Shown in pieces: positions 43,933-54,677 of a DNA stretch of 64,000 nucleotides (position 1 is its first letter; each line of letters starts with the position of its first letter). The stretch covers positions 558,001 through 622,000 of the forward strand of contig WWBZ02000013.1 of NCBI GenBank assembly GCA_011503125.2. The letters are read 5' to 3'. The position numbers and the translations under genes were made by a program. The DNA is from Botryosphaeria dothidea. Taxonomy: Eukaryota; Ascomycota; Dothideomycetes; Botryosphaeriales; Botryosphaeriaceae. The notes below the pieces were generated by a model, which saw nothing but the letters and a program-made list of their open reading frames with translations, was not told where the DNA came from and did not search any database.

Positions 43933-45078
43933 TGGATCTTTGGATGCCTGAGGCGAAAATGGTTATCGATGGCCTTGACCTAATCTTTGTAAGTGTGGAT
44001 ACGTTCAATTCAATGCCAAAATGTACCGACCGAGCGCTGGTATTAACTTTTCAGATTTGATGTGGAAGATATGTTGCCGATTTCCCTGCGCGTTTCTGAT
44101 TCCCTGCGACGTTACGGCTTCACAGATATCTCAAAAGTCTTTCATAAACGCTGGTTTAGATGAGCAGTCAGACGACTTTGGATGTTGCCACCTCCTACTC
44201 CTGAGCAATGACGTGTTGTCCGTCGTGCTGTATGTCGCACAGGGAAGGCTATGGATGTGCGGGAATGAGCTATGAGGCAATGATCGAGTGTTCAGAAGGT
44301 ATAACGAAGCATGATGCCAGATTTCTTCTAGGAAAGTAGCCAGTCGCGTCACACAGATTGGTGCTGAGGTGGGTAGGCATGACGACGTACGACGGATGCT
44401 AGCTGATCCCAAAAGCAACGCCGCTGGGAGTACGAAGGGGCCCAATCACGGCGACAGCCCACTTTTCTCGTGCTTACTAAAGATTAGCCTGGTAAACTCC
44501 ATTGTCTCGCAATCAATATTTCGCTTCTTTTCGCTTCTTCCACGAGGTTCTATCGTGGCGTGCAACAAATCCCGCTCGAGCAACGTAAACCAAATTCTGA
44601 GCATTGTTTGAGAATACGCTGGTAAAGCACAAACGCGGGTTTTGAGAGTTTCTGATGCAGAGAAATCAAGAAATGATGCGTAGCATGGCCGGGCGATTCT
44701 TTGGATTAACTATGCGCATTTGCGCGATCTCCTTCCAGTTCCTTTGTCAATGCGTGGGGACAATGGAATTTTCCCAAATCATTCCTCTGCAGGTCTTGCT
44801 TACAGTTTGATCAATTTGTACACGTGGACAACCGAGAGTATCCAGACTCTGCTGACGTAGCAGCTGCAGGTGATCAAATGATTGGCGCAGAACAAGCGAG
44901 CAAAGCAGGAAACGAAAGGCAACATCTCGCAAAGGCGGTATGTCATCCAGCCTTGCAAGCTTAACTTACTGCCTTCATCTATTCTCCTCATCTAATATTG
45001 GGCTGAGCAAAGTTTTGAACGTAGATTTCAGGACGCCTGCCCACTCTGTCGCCCACGTCCCTCATCTTCTCGTACGAA
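43933..45078. other. Intergenic, no gene seen
   Basis: A 1.15-kb stretch upstream of the C2H2 factor. Frames are short and without motifs. Confidence 0.5.
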
Positions 45079-46725
45079 ATGTCTTCGAAAGAAGCCTTCC
45101 ACAGTCGGGGTGTCCAGGTGCCTTATCACACCAACTCGAACGCAGAAAAACCTCGACACTGGCCGTGTAGCCCCGCCGTATCCGGATCCACTCTTGATAA
45201 TGTTAGCAATGTGAATCCAGACTCCCAACGGTTCTCTATCTCACAGCTCTTCTCTTCACAGGCTTTTTCGACAGACCGATCCTGGATGGCCCCGATGGGC
45301 CAGGCCTACATGCTCCCATATGATGAAATCGATCAAGCTGCATCATCTCAGCTTCATGATCCAGCTCCTTCATTTCTAACTCCGTTCGAGTCCGCCCGCG
45401 CCGCACGACCTTCAACATATCATCCTTGGGGTCCCTACACCACCCAGGAGTTTCCGCCCGATCCGGGTGCATACGATTTCAGACACTGTACCAGTCCGAT
45501 CAGATTAGACGACTCCGGTTGGGAGAACTCGCAAAGCATGAGTCTAGCAGACCCATACAGGCATGAGATCATGTGTGATGACTTCACGACTGGAGCTCAA
45601 AGGATTAATGGCAATATCCCAGGAATGAGCATGTCAGAGGCCGCGAGCAAAGATGAGGTAGGTGGAGCGAAACGACCTTCGTTCCAGACCGTTGTCCCTT
45701 CTTCATGAACGGAGCAGTCAATTGCAAGACTAACGAGAGATGTAAAGGACTTTACCATGGTTGCTTCTGATCTGCTTCGGCAAAATTCCCACGAAAGTAG
45801 AAGCATCCATGATGTCGAGACGCCCAGGTCTGAGAATGCAATCAGTGCCTTCTCCATTCCTCGGGTAGCGAGGGGTCAGTCGAGAATTCTTAGTGAAGCA
45901 CCACCACCTAACTTAGCAGGGAGAAAGTATGAATGCAACGCGCCATCATGCAGTAAAAGTTTTGGGCGACTGAGCGAATTGAAGTACGAGATTTTATCCC
46001 AGTTGTTAAATAATACTAAGAAATATACAGGAAGCATAGTAGGGTACATCAAGACCGAAATAGCAGGCCTTACCCATGCTCCGAATGCTCCGGCAATGAA
46101 AGGTTTATGTCTCCAAAAGATCTTAGAAGACACAAGTCGTCGGTTCATTATGCCGATGTTGTGAGGCATCACTGCATATTTCCAAGTTGTGAACTTTCTT
46201 CGAAGGGTTTGACAAGGAAAGACAAAATGCAACGCCACCTTCGTGATGTTCACAAAATAGGGAATCCCAAGGACGTTCACATCCCAATCACCGACTTGAC
46301 CAAACAAGTCGATAATCATGACTCCATTGGGATGAATTACTGGGATCCAGACGAGTCATTAGCATTAGCGCATGGCTGGATTGATACCGACACTGGAAGC
46401 TTATACTCTGCAAGCACTGATTCGGCGGGGGCTTTTCCGAACAGCACAGCAAATTCACGAAGCCCAACTCCATCTTTTGCCAGACACATGCAGTCATCAG
46501 ATCAGATCTTCGACAACAGAGCTTTTGAGTGTTCGGTTTGTGATGACTTTCACCGGGCCTCTTCCCGTTTCTTGTAGGTATGGTCATAGTATCACACACG
46601 GATTAGTATTGACCCGCAAATTCAGGCGCCATTCCTGTCATCTCTCAAAGGATGACAACCGCTTACGGGAACTTCTATCTTCACTCTCACCACTCAAGCA
46701 CACACATTCGGACTGGAACGGTTGA
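45079..46725 (+). CDS. C2H2 zinc-finger transcription factor
   Basis: Exons 45079..45657, 45748..45983, 46031..46573 and 46626..46725 give 485 aa. The N-terminal half is disordered and Ser/Pro-rich. Three consecutive fingers follow: YECNAPSCSKSFGRLSELKKHSRVH (seen across an exon junction), YPCSECSGNERFMSPKDLRRHKSSVH and HHCIFPSCELSSKGLTRKDKMQRHLRDVH. The last resembles the fungal fingers with the RKDKMQRHLRDVH ending. The intron inside finger 1 (donor GTACGA, acceptor ATACAG) joins Lys-Lys-His exactly. The last exon junction uses TT|GTAGGT. The tail is Ser-rich. A nuclear DNA-binding regulator is certain in type; targets are unknown, and no biosynthetic genes adjoin it. Confidence 0.88.
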
Positions 46726-47445
46726 TCCCCAACTGCACATACCTTTTGGTGGTGGTCGGTAGGATACAGCTGCCGGTTTCATGGAGGATGCCAACTACTC
46801 TCCAGAGCACCAGAAGGATACTTATTGGGTCGCATCAACAGAGGCAATCATTAGACTATGATATGGAAAGCAAAAGGCGGACTTGTGCGTGATAATAGTC
46901 TTCTTCAAACCACTTTCACTCCAAGGCCGCAACTCTTTGTGTCCGTCGTTCAGCCAAGCATCCATTTGCAAATTGATCTAGTTTTGTATTATACTATACA
47001 CAACTCGGAGACAATCTCAAAGGCGTGAAAGCAGTTGACTTTCGAATGTGATAAGCGGTTAGGCTTGAAATCCTTCTAAGAAAGTTTGACACATTGAGTC
47101 AGCGTCCGTGTCAAAGCTTTTACATCTGAAACTGTTCCTGAGACACTCTATCGAGAAGTCTCAGAGATTGAAATTACTAGTTATATTGTCAAATGACTGC
47201 TTTACAGAACATTTTCTAAGCAGAATATTGAGATATTTGACCAACTGGTGTTTCCCTAGTCTAAATTTTCAGAGCAGCCGCTAGAAGGGAACGAGGCCGA
47301 AGGCGAATCAAACGTGACTAGAAGACGGAAAAAGCACCACCCAACCCCCAAGCCGTAAGCTTCATGATTTCTGATCACTTCGTCATACACATCAATGCGA
47401 TGGAGGCATCCACGTACCATCATCTTAGCCCTTCAAAGTATCCAA
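46726..47445. other. Intergenic, no gene seen
   Basis: A 720-bp AT-rich convergent spacer between the C2H2 factor and the CorA-like gene. Confidence 0.55.
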
Positions 47446-48992
47446 TTAACGTGGTAATAGAGATGTTCTCTGAAGCCTTAAATAGTCGTGTACCATCTGC
47501 ATCTCTTTGAAAGGTGGTCGAGCAACCAGGAATACGATCAACGTCATAGGTATAGCAACTAGAAAGTACGTCCAGAAGAGCGGACCACCCGGCGTGTATT
47601 CGTTGTTCATACTGAATATGCTTGAAGTGAACGCTAGTGGTACGAAGACGAGGGCCAGATAAGTAAGTCGACTAACGTTAAGAGTCTCCGCGAAAGACCG
47701 GCGGCTATCCGCAATCTGAACCATGGACGTGACCACGGGGATCGTACTCTCAAATCGCCGCCCGTAATCTTCTATGCTGTTGGCTAGATACTCATAGTCT
47801 TCAGCTAAGGACAAACAACCGTCTTCTATTTCTGTTGCGCATGAAGAGCGGATAAAACGGACCACGGACATCAATTTGTGTTGTGATGACATACTTCGCC
47901 GCCTCCAACTCTGCAGCGATCGAAGGTCCAGGTTGATTCTCTCGATGTCTTCGACCATCTTTGGTAAGTCCTCGATCGTGTATTCGTATTGCTTGATGCT
48001 GTGTTGCATCACCGTCAAGTAGTTTACCCATTCTGCCGCTACGACCTTCAATGGGTAGTATAAAAGGGAAATAAGCGTTGGTGATTGCGGATTAAAGCCA
48101 GTTGGAATCTCTCGACACCAGTAATACTCGAGATCTCGTAGTAGTGCACCACGTTGAGGACCACGAATATCTACTGACTCGCTGCATTTTCGTCTCGGCT
48201 TAAGAAAATCCTCATAACCGCCGAGGAAAAGACTTGACGGTAGCTTCATCGTTGTATGACTTTTCTCTGATCCTTTTGCGGCATGGTAGGTTTCTTCTAT
48301 GGGCGGGTCGACTAGGACAACGCCTAAACATACATGAGCCTTTTCATTGTCGAAATATATTATGAGAAGAATGTCTTACACGTCCATTGTTCCCCAAAGT
48401 TGCTGCTTTTGAAGACAGAACAGCAATGTTGGGCGAGTCCGAGACGGACTCCTTTCGTTTTGGGTAGCACCATCACTTTTCTATGCACGTTTGAGTTGCG
48501 AAAGAGCTTCCGCTTAGGAATCTCTATGTCGTCGAATTTTATTGTTCGATGGTAGTGCATGTTGATATACGGATTTGACATGATCCGCGAAGGTAGCATG
48601 GCGGTCTCTGGCGTTTGTGTTGAAATATCTGGCCAAGGAGAATGCAGATGTGCTGCGAAGAAAAGAGGGTCGATGTCCAAGGCCGAGCCCAGAATCTCCA
48701 CAACCTCGATTGTCAAGTCTTGTATGATAAGCATGCGACCACGAGCGCCACCCTTTCGTACCCATGTATCCCTCAGTGAAATGCTGAGTCTGTCAGGTGT
48801 GCAGATAGATCGAATCCGCGGCCCATCGTCAAAGAAGTCCAGCGATGTAATATCGCAGTGGGGTCGCGGCTGCGTAGCTGTATCCGTGAGAAATTTGCAC
48901 AAATTCTTCAGGCTGGGGTTTCGCTCGCTTTGTGCTATGACGAAATCCCGGTAACTCTCCATCCATAGATTTACACTATAGAAAAAAACCAC
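47446..48992 (-). CDS. CorA-like membrane protein (fungal Mg2+-transporter-like)
   Basis: Exons 48992..48380 and 48323..47446 (donor GTAAGA, acceptor TTTAG) give up to 496 aa; the ATG 30 bases downstream (MESYRDF) is an alternative start. The long N-terminal cytosolic part includes SLRDTWVRKGGARGRMLIIQD and EQWTCVVLVDPPIEETYH. A helical stalk follows (LAEDYEYLANSIEDYGRRFE), then two C-terminal membrane helices around LTYLALVFVPLAFTSSIFSMN and FWTYFLVAIPMTLIVFLVA. The GMN signature of true CorA channels is replaced by SMN, as in many fungal CorA-like proteins often found in accessory regions, so Mg2+ transport is not assured. Divergent from the RelA/SpoT-domain gene. Confidence 0.82.
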
Positions 48993-49577
48993 TTTGTGAG
49001 AGAGTTGCCGGACGAAAGCTTGGGGTGGGGGTTTCTAGTCAGGAAATACCGACCGCGCCCTGATAAAACATTTGAGAGAAATTGCAGAGCCGCGACCGGC
49101 TGATTTTGCCTCACGTTTTTGCAGATCACATCAAGGATGCGGAGACGCAGACGGATCCCCTCTTACCAACTCTTTGCCGCATCACATGGCATCATATGAT
49201 TGGCCCCTGGAGTCTGCAGCTGGGATTACGTGCCCAAGCCCAAGCCCTGTTCGAAAGCGTCTTAGCCGACGTTCTCAGGAAAGGCCTGGAAGCAATCTGA
49301 CACAGCCTCGACGTGTGGTTCCAATGGAGCAACCCATTATTTGAACTCAGCCTTCAAGAATGCAGCTGCGTGGCAAGCATGTTATCGTATCATCATTTGC
49401 CTGGCCATGCAGGGACCAATTAGAGTGCAGAGAGCTGTTCAAGGCAGCTAGATTCTTATATGATCTGCTGGCATCGTTTACAGCCTTGTCCTTGCTAGAT
49501 CAATTTTCTTCGCACCTCAGTGAGGCAAATCCTCTGAGGCTGAGTTTGCATACTCTTTCATTTGAAACTTCAGACGC
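48993..49577. promoter_or_regulatory. Divergent spacer between CorA-like and RelA/SpoT genes
   Basis: These 585 bp separate the two start codons. Short frames at 49072-49344 have no motif. Both promoters should lie here. Confidence 0.5.
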
Positions 49578-51029
49578 ATGGGATTGTTCTCATGCTCCGC
49601 ATCTCCCGGCCAACAACACCACGCTGCAATGGATATTAAACCCCAGCCCCGTTCACAAGCCGCTAAGCAATATATCCAGAATTGGATGAAGGGAAGATAC
49701 TATGCCTACCATAAACTAGCCGAGCGTGTGAGAGACGACTGCGCAACATCTCTTGAAGCGCGGGGGATTCAGAACGTCGTCACATTCCGTGCAAAGAACA
49801 AAGACCGACTTGAAGAGAAACTCATTTTTCGAGAAAAGAATCGAGCGGAGAGGGACGAAGAGTTCACTGGCTACAAAACCGATGCTGAAATAGAGGATGA
49901 TATCGTGGATCTTGCGGGCGTTCGCATCGCCATTCATTTCCACAAGAACGCCGTTTCACAATTCCTGGACGATCGATACAAAGTTATCAAACGAAAAAGG
50001 CACAGGGGGAATGATGTAATACCTCAAGATGACTATGAGACGAAATTCAAGGGCTATCAGGGTGACCACTTTGTTATCAAACTGAAACCTCCAGATGAAG
50101 CGTTCGACGACATGCAGATTGAGGTTCAGGTGATGTCCACTTTTCACACCACATGGGCCAATGTAGAACACGATATACTCTACAAACAACTAGGCGGGCC
50201 GCCCCGTCTTGAGGAACGCAGGATTTTGGATAGTCTCAATGGACTTGTGACGATGGGGGACATGTATCTGGAACGACTTGAAGAAATCCACACAGCGCGC
50301 AATGCTCCAAGAGAAGACGATGCAAGCCATTTTAAAAACGATTTCGCACTTGGGATATTCCTTTCCGACTGGATCAACGAGAATGGACCCCCAGGCTCTG
50401 ATATTGTGGTCAAGGCGAGGTCAATAGAGTCTGTTCACAGATTTTTGGTATCCGTGAACATGAACTCGCGTGGGAGGCTAAATGGAGTTCTCTCGTCATT
50501 AGACCTTTTTCCGCGATTCGAATCCTCACTGGAATGCCTGTATCGCCATGGAGCTTACAAAGATGGATCAGTAATAATCATGGAGCGGATATTTTCCAAG
50601 TGGAACAGTGGAGAATTGCGGAGAAAGAGCAAAGAGAAGACTCGCCCGTCTTCTTTGGAACAGTGTTGCAAAGTACTAGCAAGTACGATGATATCTCTGG
50701 AAAATCTTTTCCCACCAACCTCGAGATGGGCGGGCGAGCTTATCTCGAATGGAACAATATCAGACCACGACAGGGAGCTGATTCGGTGGCTGGTGAAAGA
50801 AGTGAAACCGAGGAGACTTATAGTTGGTGACCAAGCCATTCTCTCGGAGCAGGAGTGTAGAGCATTGGACAGTCTCTGGTCTCTTTTTGATAATCATTCC
50901 TCGGATTTGGTCCGCTTCGTGTTTGGAGTGTCGAAATTGGGTGTACTTCAAGATTTTCCTGATGACGCTCGATTTTTGCATATTCTCGACTGCCTGCTCG
51001 AGCCTTTCCTCAAAAGGAAGGAATGGTAG
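49578..51029 (+). CDS. RelA/SpoT nucleotidyltransferase-domain protein (fungal)
   Basis: An intronless frame of 483 aa (start 49578; the ATG at 49629, residue 18, is equally likely). Residues about 30-205 match the RelA/SpoT synthetase fold: FRAKNKDRLEEK (Arg71, Lys73, Lys81; bacterial R-x-K-x3-S-I-x2-K), DLAGVRI (metal Asp111, Arg116), GYQGDH (Tyr160, His164; bacterial GYxSxH) and IEVQVMSTFHTTWANVEHDILYK (Glu182, Gln184, Glu197, His198). All the usual catalytic positions are present except that the Arg of E-x-Q-x-R is Met186. The C-terminal 280 residues are helical and unrecognised. Bacterial relatives transfer pyrophosphate to GDP/GTP, to adenosine nucleotides or, in toxic small synthetases, to tRNA. 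The activity of fungal members is not something I can state. An LTR begins 56 bp after the stop. Confidence 0.85.
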   Translation: MGLFSCSASPGQQHHAAMDIKPQPRSQAAKQYIQNWMKGRYYAYHKLAERVRDDCATSLEARGIQNVVTFRAKNKDRLEEKLIFREKNRAERDEEFTGYKTDAEIEDDIVDLAGVRIAIHFHKNAVSQFLDDRYKVIKRKRHRGNDVIPQDDYETKFKGYQGDHFVIKLKPPDEAFDDMQIEVQVMSTFHTTWANVEHDILYKQLGGPPRLEERRILDSLNGLVTMGDMYLERLEEIHTARNAPREDDASHFKNDFALGIFLSDWINENGPPGSDIVVKARSIESVHRFLVSVNMNSRGRLNGVLSSLDLFPRFESSLECLYRHGAYKDGSVIIMERIFSKWNSGELRRKSKEKTRPSSLEQCCKVLASTMISLENLFPPTSRWAGELISNGTISDHDRELIRWLVKEVKPRRLIVGDQAILSEQECRALDSLWSLFDNHSSDLVRFVFGVSKLGVLQDFPDDARFLHILDCLLEPFLKRKEW

Positions 51030-51084
51030 ACAGATTCGAGATCGCCATAGCATGTATGTGATTTTTCCCTGTTGGACTATGAAC

Positions 51085-51227
51085 TGTTAGGAGAAACAGG
51101 GTCTTATTGTACCAAGGATCAACAGCGAAAATTTGCTAGATAGCTACTATATAAGAGGCTGCAGGGTCACCTACCCTCCTCCTCATGCCATTCATCATCT
51201 GGTAATGCGAATAATCACAATTCAACA
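51085..51227 (+). mobile_element. LTR copy (copia-like), about 143 bp, plus orientation
   Basis: The sequence begins TGTTAGGAGAAACAGGG and shares with the minus-oriented LTR at 22583-22738 the start, the GCGAAAATTTG..TAGCTACTATATAAGAGG core, the GGGTCACCTACCCTCCTCCTC block and the TTCAACA end. No target duplication is visible (TGAAC against TTCCC). About 20 bp downstream, TTGGTATCAAGAA (51248) resembles an initiator-Met tRNA primer-binding site, so this may be a truncated 5' end of an element rather than a solo LTR. Confidence 0.7.
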
Positions 51228-54200
51228 TTCCCTTTCGTATTCTCATATTGGTATCAAGAACTACTGGCGGCTATTGAATGTATGCTGGAATTTCACTTAT
51301 CGAGCCGGCGCCTTGCCGAGTCTTTATGCCAGCTACTACATTAGACGGGCTCGATACTCCGCCCGTTCAATCTATGCTGAGGGTTATATGTGGGTTTCTA
51401 TAAACGCGGAGTAGAATGCGGACGTCCGTCCTTTTGCCCAATCCCCACAGCAATGAATGCCGGGGTTCACAATCCATTGTTGCTACTACACATAGAAATT
51501 GAGCTGTTGCTAAAGGTAGAGTTTATAAAAAGCGACAGCACAGAGAGAAGCAGTCGTTTGGACCTCAGGCATACGGTTCTGCCGCCGATCTGATTCTACA
51601 GTATGAGAGTGTTTCAGCGCAACGTCCTGGACTGATGGCAAGAGAGTACTTCGAAAGCTCTGAGGCGATCACATATGGTAGGTTCAAATCCAGTGTCTTT
51701 CCTTGCGCCCAGCGATGCCTGGTAACATCATAGCATGCTGAACTTGCGATTAAAGTCAGAAGTATCATGTCAGAGCGACATCAGCGAGTCCCATGGGGCC
51801 AATACACTGTGCAGTCAACTGCTCATCGTCAAATGCATCCTCAGCAGCCGGCTCACGCCCAGATTAGAGCCAGCCGTGATAGTTCGGGAGATGAACATGA
51901 TATTTCTCGAGTTGTAAGGGAGGAAAGAAGATCTTGGGGAACAAATTGAACAAGGACAGAAAGGCTTTTCAAGGAATCATCAAACAAGATTATAAGGTTT
52001 GATGCGCCACTAACGAAGATTGAGGAAGGACGACTGGCTTACCACAGTATTTAGCGAGGCAGGGCATTGCGGCGGAGTCAACGGTGTGTTGCACGCTCTC
52101 ACGCTCATTTGTCTGCTTAGTAAATAGGTCCGACGAATGCGAAAGCGCTCGCATTTTTTCGCTGCCGATCATGCTCCGCCATAGGACGTAGATCTTCATT
52201 GGGTGACAAAGCCTAGTGTTGCTCGCGTCTGGAGGACAACACTTCTCAAGATGAATACTTCTGCAATACCCGCCTGGAAAGGGGGTGCCAGAACTTGGCC
52301 ATGGGCCGCCTTCTGGACACATAGGCGAAGACATTTGCTTCGGACACGAAGCAATGCGGACGCTCGCTTCAAAACAATGTTACGATCTAAGTTTGCACCC
52401 TTTCCAACTTGTGGATCAGCGTGCATTCTCATCGCGGTGGCCATCTCCAGCAATTCTGCTCTCTCTCTTCTCCAACGTGCAGGATTCATAGTTTCACCAC
52501 ACCCTTGCGGCTCCCCGCAGGAAGCCTACCCTAAAGGAGGCCACCACGCATTGGCCCGCGCATGAGCCGTGGCAAAAGCGCCACAAGCGACGAAAGCACA
52601 TGAACGTTTAGAATCAGCACCGCATGGCTTGAAATGGAAGCTAATATTCTTCCAGGTACAGATCTCAAAATGGGAGCTTACTCATGACTCTATCAAATGC
52701 ATAATTATTTACGCTAAGTATCACCAAGAAAACTTTGCCAATATCAGTGAAGAACTTTCGCTTATGATTGTAATCTCTAGATGCATCCAGATCCGCTCGG
52801 TCTTGAGCAACTACAATTCGAAATGCGATCACTCCAATGTCGATTTTCTCATCCATTTCAAATCAACATAGAAGCTAAATTCTTCCGAAAACTTTTCAAT
52901 ACTGCTCTACAATCATAAAAGCGTTGGGAGACAAAGCCCATGCTTGCAATACCATTATGAGGTGGCCAGAGTCGCCTCTTGCCCAACATATCCGGTCGCG
53001 TTGTCATTGACATCATCAGCCTCAAACCACTCTTCGATATCAGCCATCCACTGCAGCAACATGTGTCGTCAAATGTTACTAGCTTCATCCGAACGCATAC
53101 GAAATCTATATCAATAACACTATCTGGGACGCATATCCGGATTTTGCTAATGGGCAAGGGTCGCGCCATCAGCTACACTACTCTGTTGCCATTTACCTTC
53201 ATGGTACTTTCCATTTTGCATTCATCAAAGTATAGGAAGTGTCTCACCTACCACATGATCCCGTCTCTTCGACGCCATCGCCTGCGTTCTCTTCACCGAC
53301 TTTGCCATCTGTCCTGGGTTTCCAGCACGGCCACAAGATGCCAAGAAAGCACTGCCGCAGTGGTTAAATATCGTGGCTGACTTCCGACATGTCCCGCTGC
53401 ACTGCCGGGAAGGCTGAATGGGAACTCTAAAGCCAAGTAGTGGCAGAGGTAATGATCAGTGATTCCAATTGGCTCACTCAGTCCGATGGGTCTACGGTTT
53501 GCTGCAGAGGTAGCGATGGGTGCCGGGATGACCCTGCTAAGGCCAGTGGGTAAGCTTGAGTGATACTCTCCCGGTAAACGTGGCGTAATAGAAGCATGGT
53601 CGGCTGGATCATTTCAATCGCGGTGAAAGGGATCATCAGAGATGTGTTTTTATGTATGTGGGAATGCTATTGAATATCATTATGTGCATCGCATTCAAAG
53701 TCCGCTGTGAAAGGGATATAATAGTGCCTTTATCTTCCAGCATCTGTGTGCACACGAATGCTAAGAGATTTTAATTCCAAGCGTGAGATACAACCTGTCA
53801 CGTCCGTGCCCTTCGAACAGATCTTTCTTCGAACTTCGGATCTAGTTAATTGATCTGCTTTTGGCAGTGCTCAATTTTCTTCGCCTTCTGCCATGCTTGA
53901 GCTCTTGTTCTTACCGCCAAGGGGCCAAAATGGTACGCACCCCAGCCGGAATATTCAAAGATGGTCAGGGTCGAAGCCCATGACGTCGATTAACCCGCCC
54001 AGAAATTGGCAGCCAAGAACTTTCGCTACCCGTTCTGCTTGGTGCCTGCACTGCCAAAGCGACTGCGGTGGGCGCAGCAGCAGATACAATGGACAGCGTG
54101 CTGAAACCTTATTTGGCAGCACGATCTCCAAGGAACCATTCTTGGCACGCACACATCATTCCACTCAAAGCAATCGAAATTTCCCGAATAAGATACGAGG

Positions 54201-54677
54201 TAGTATGATTGTGTGTCGCTGATTGGTCTTATGATATTCTTGTCGAAGATGGCGCTGTAGACAGCACCGCCTCTACTTTCATCGCCATCGATGCCTTATC
54301 GCAGCACGTGGTGCTTGTAATTGGCCCTCTGTGGTAACCAAGTAAATCTGTACAGGGAAACTCCAAGGAACTTCGCTGCATGCCGGCCATGTATTCTGAG
54401 AGTTCAGGTTTGAAACAACACAGCCAACTGATAGGCATGTGAAGTACCTACCACAGCCCTGACAGCGCCATGTACCCAGATCTTTATTCCTTCTTTAGAA
54501 ACATGCAAACGACGTCTTTTAAGAAAGGCCCGCCGGTGGTGTTACGCGTCCTGCTAATTCAAACTTCATCGTCCTGCGCAACACTTCCCCACTACCAGAG
54601 TCAGAGTGGAACAGAGCTGGCATCCGACCACTCAAGACCTCCATTGTTATCTTAACCAAACGTTACGGCCCTCCGCT
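51228..54677. other. 3.4-kb gene-poor stretch
   Basis: No intact gene. Protein-like scraps exist without continuous frames, for example around 53280-53420 (plus, reading FTDFAICPGFPARPQDAKKA) and on the minus strand near 52270-52330 (reading CPEGGPWPSSGTPFPGGYC). The first few hundred bases may be degraded retroelement interior. No RNA gene was recognised. Confidence 0.4.

Noticed and set aside
54229..54438. Minus-strand frame upstream of the QDR transporter as a small gene
   Set aside because: Short, no motif and no splice partners; not distinguishable from random frames in this gene-poor stretch.
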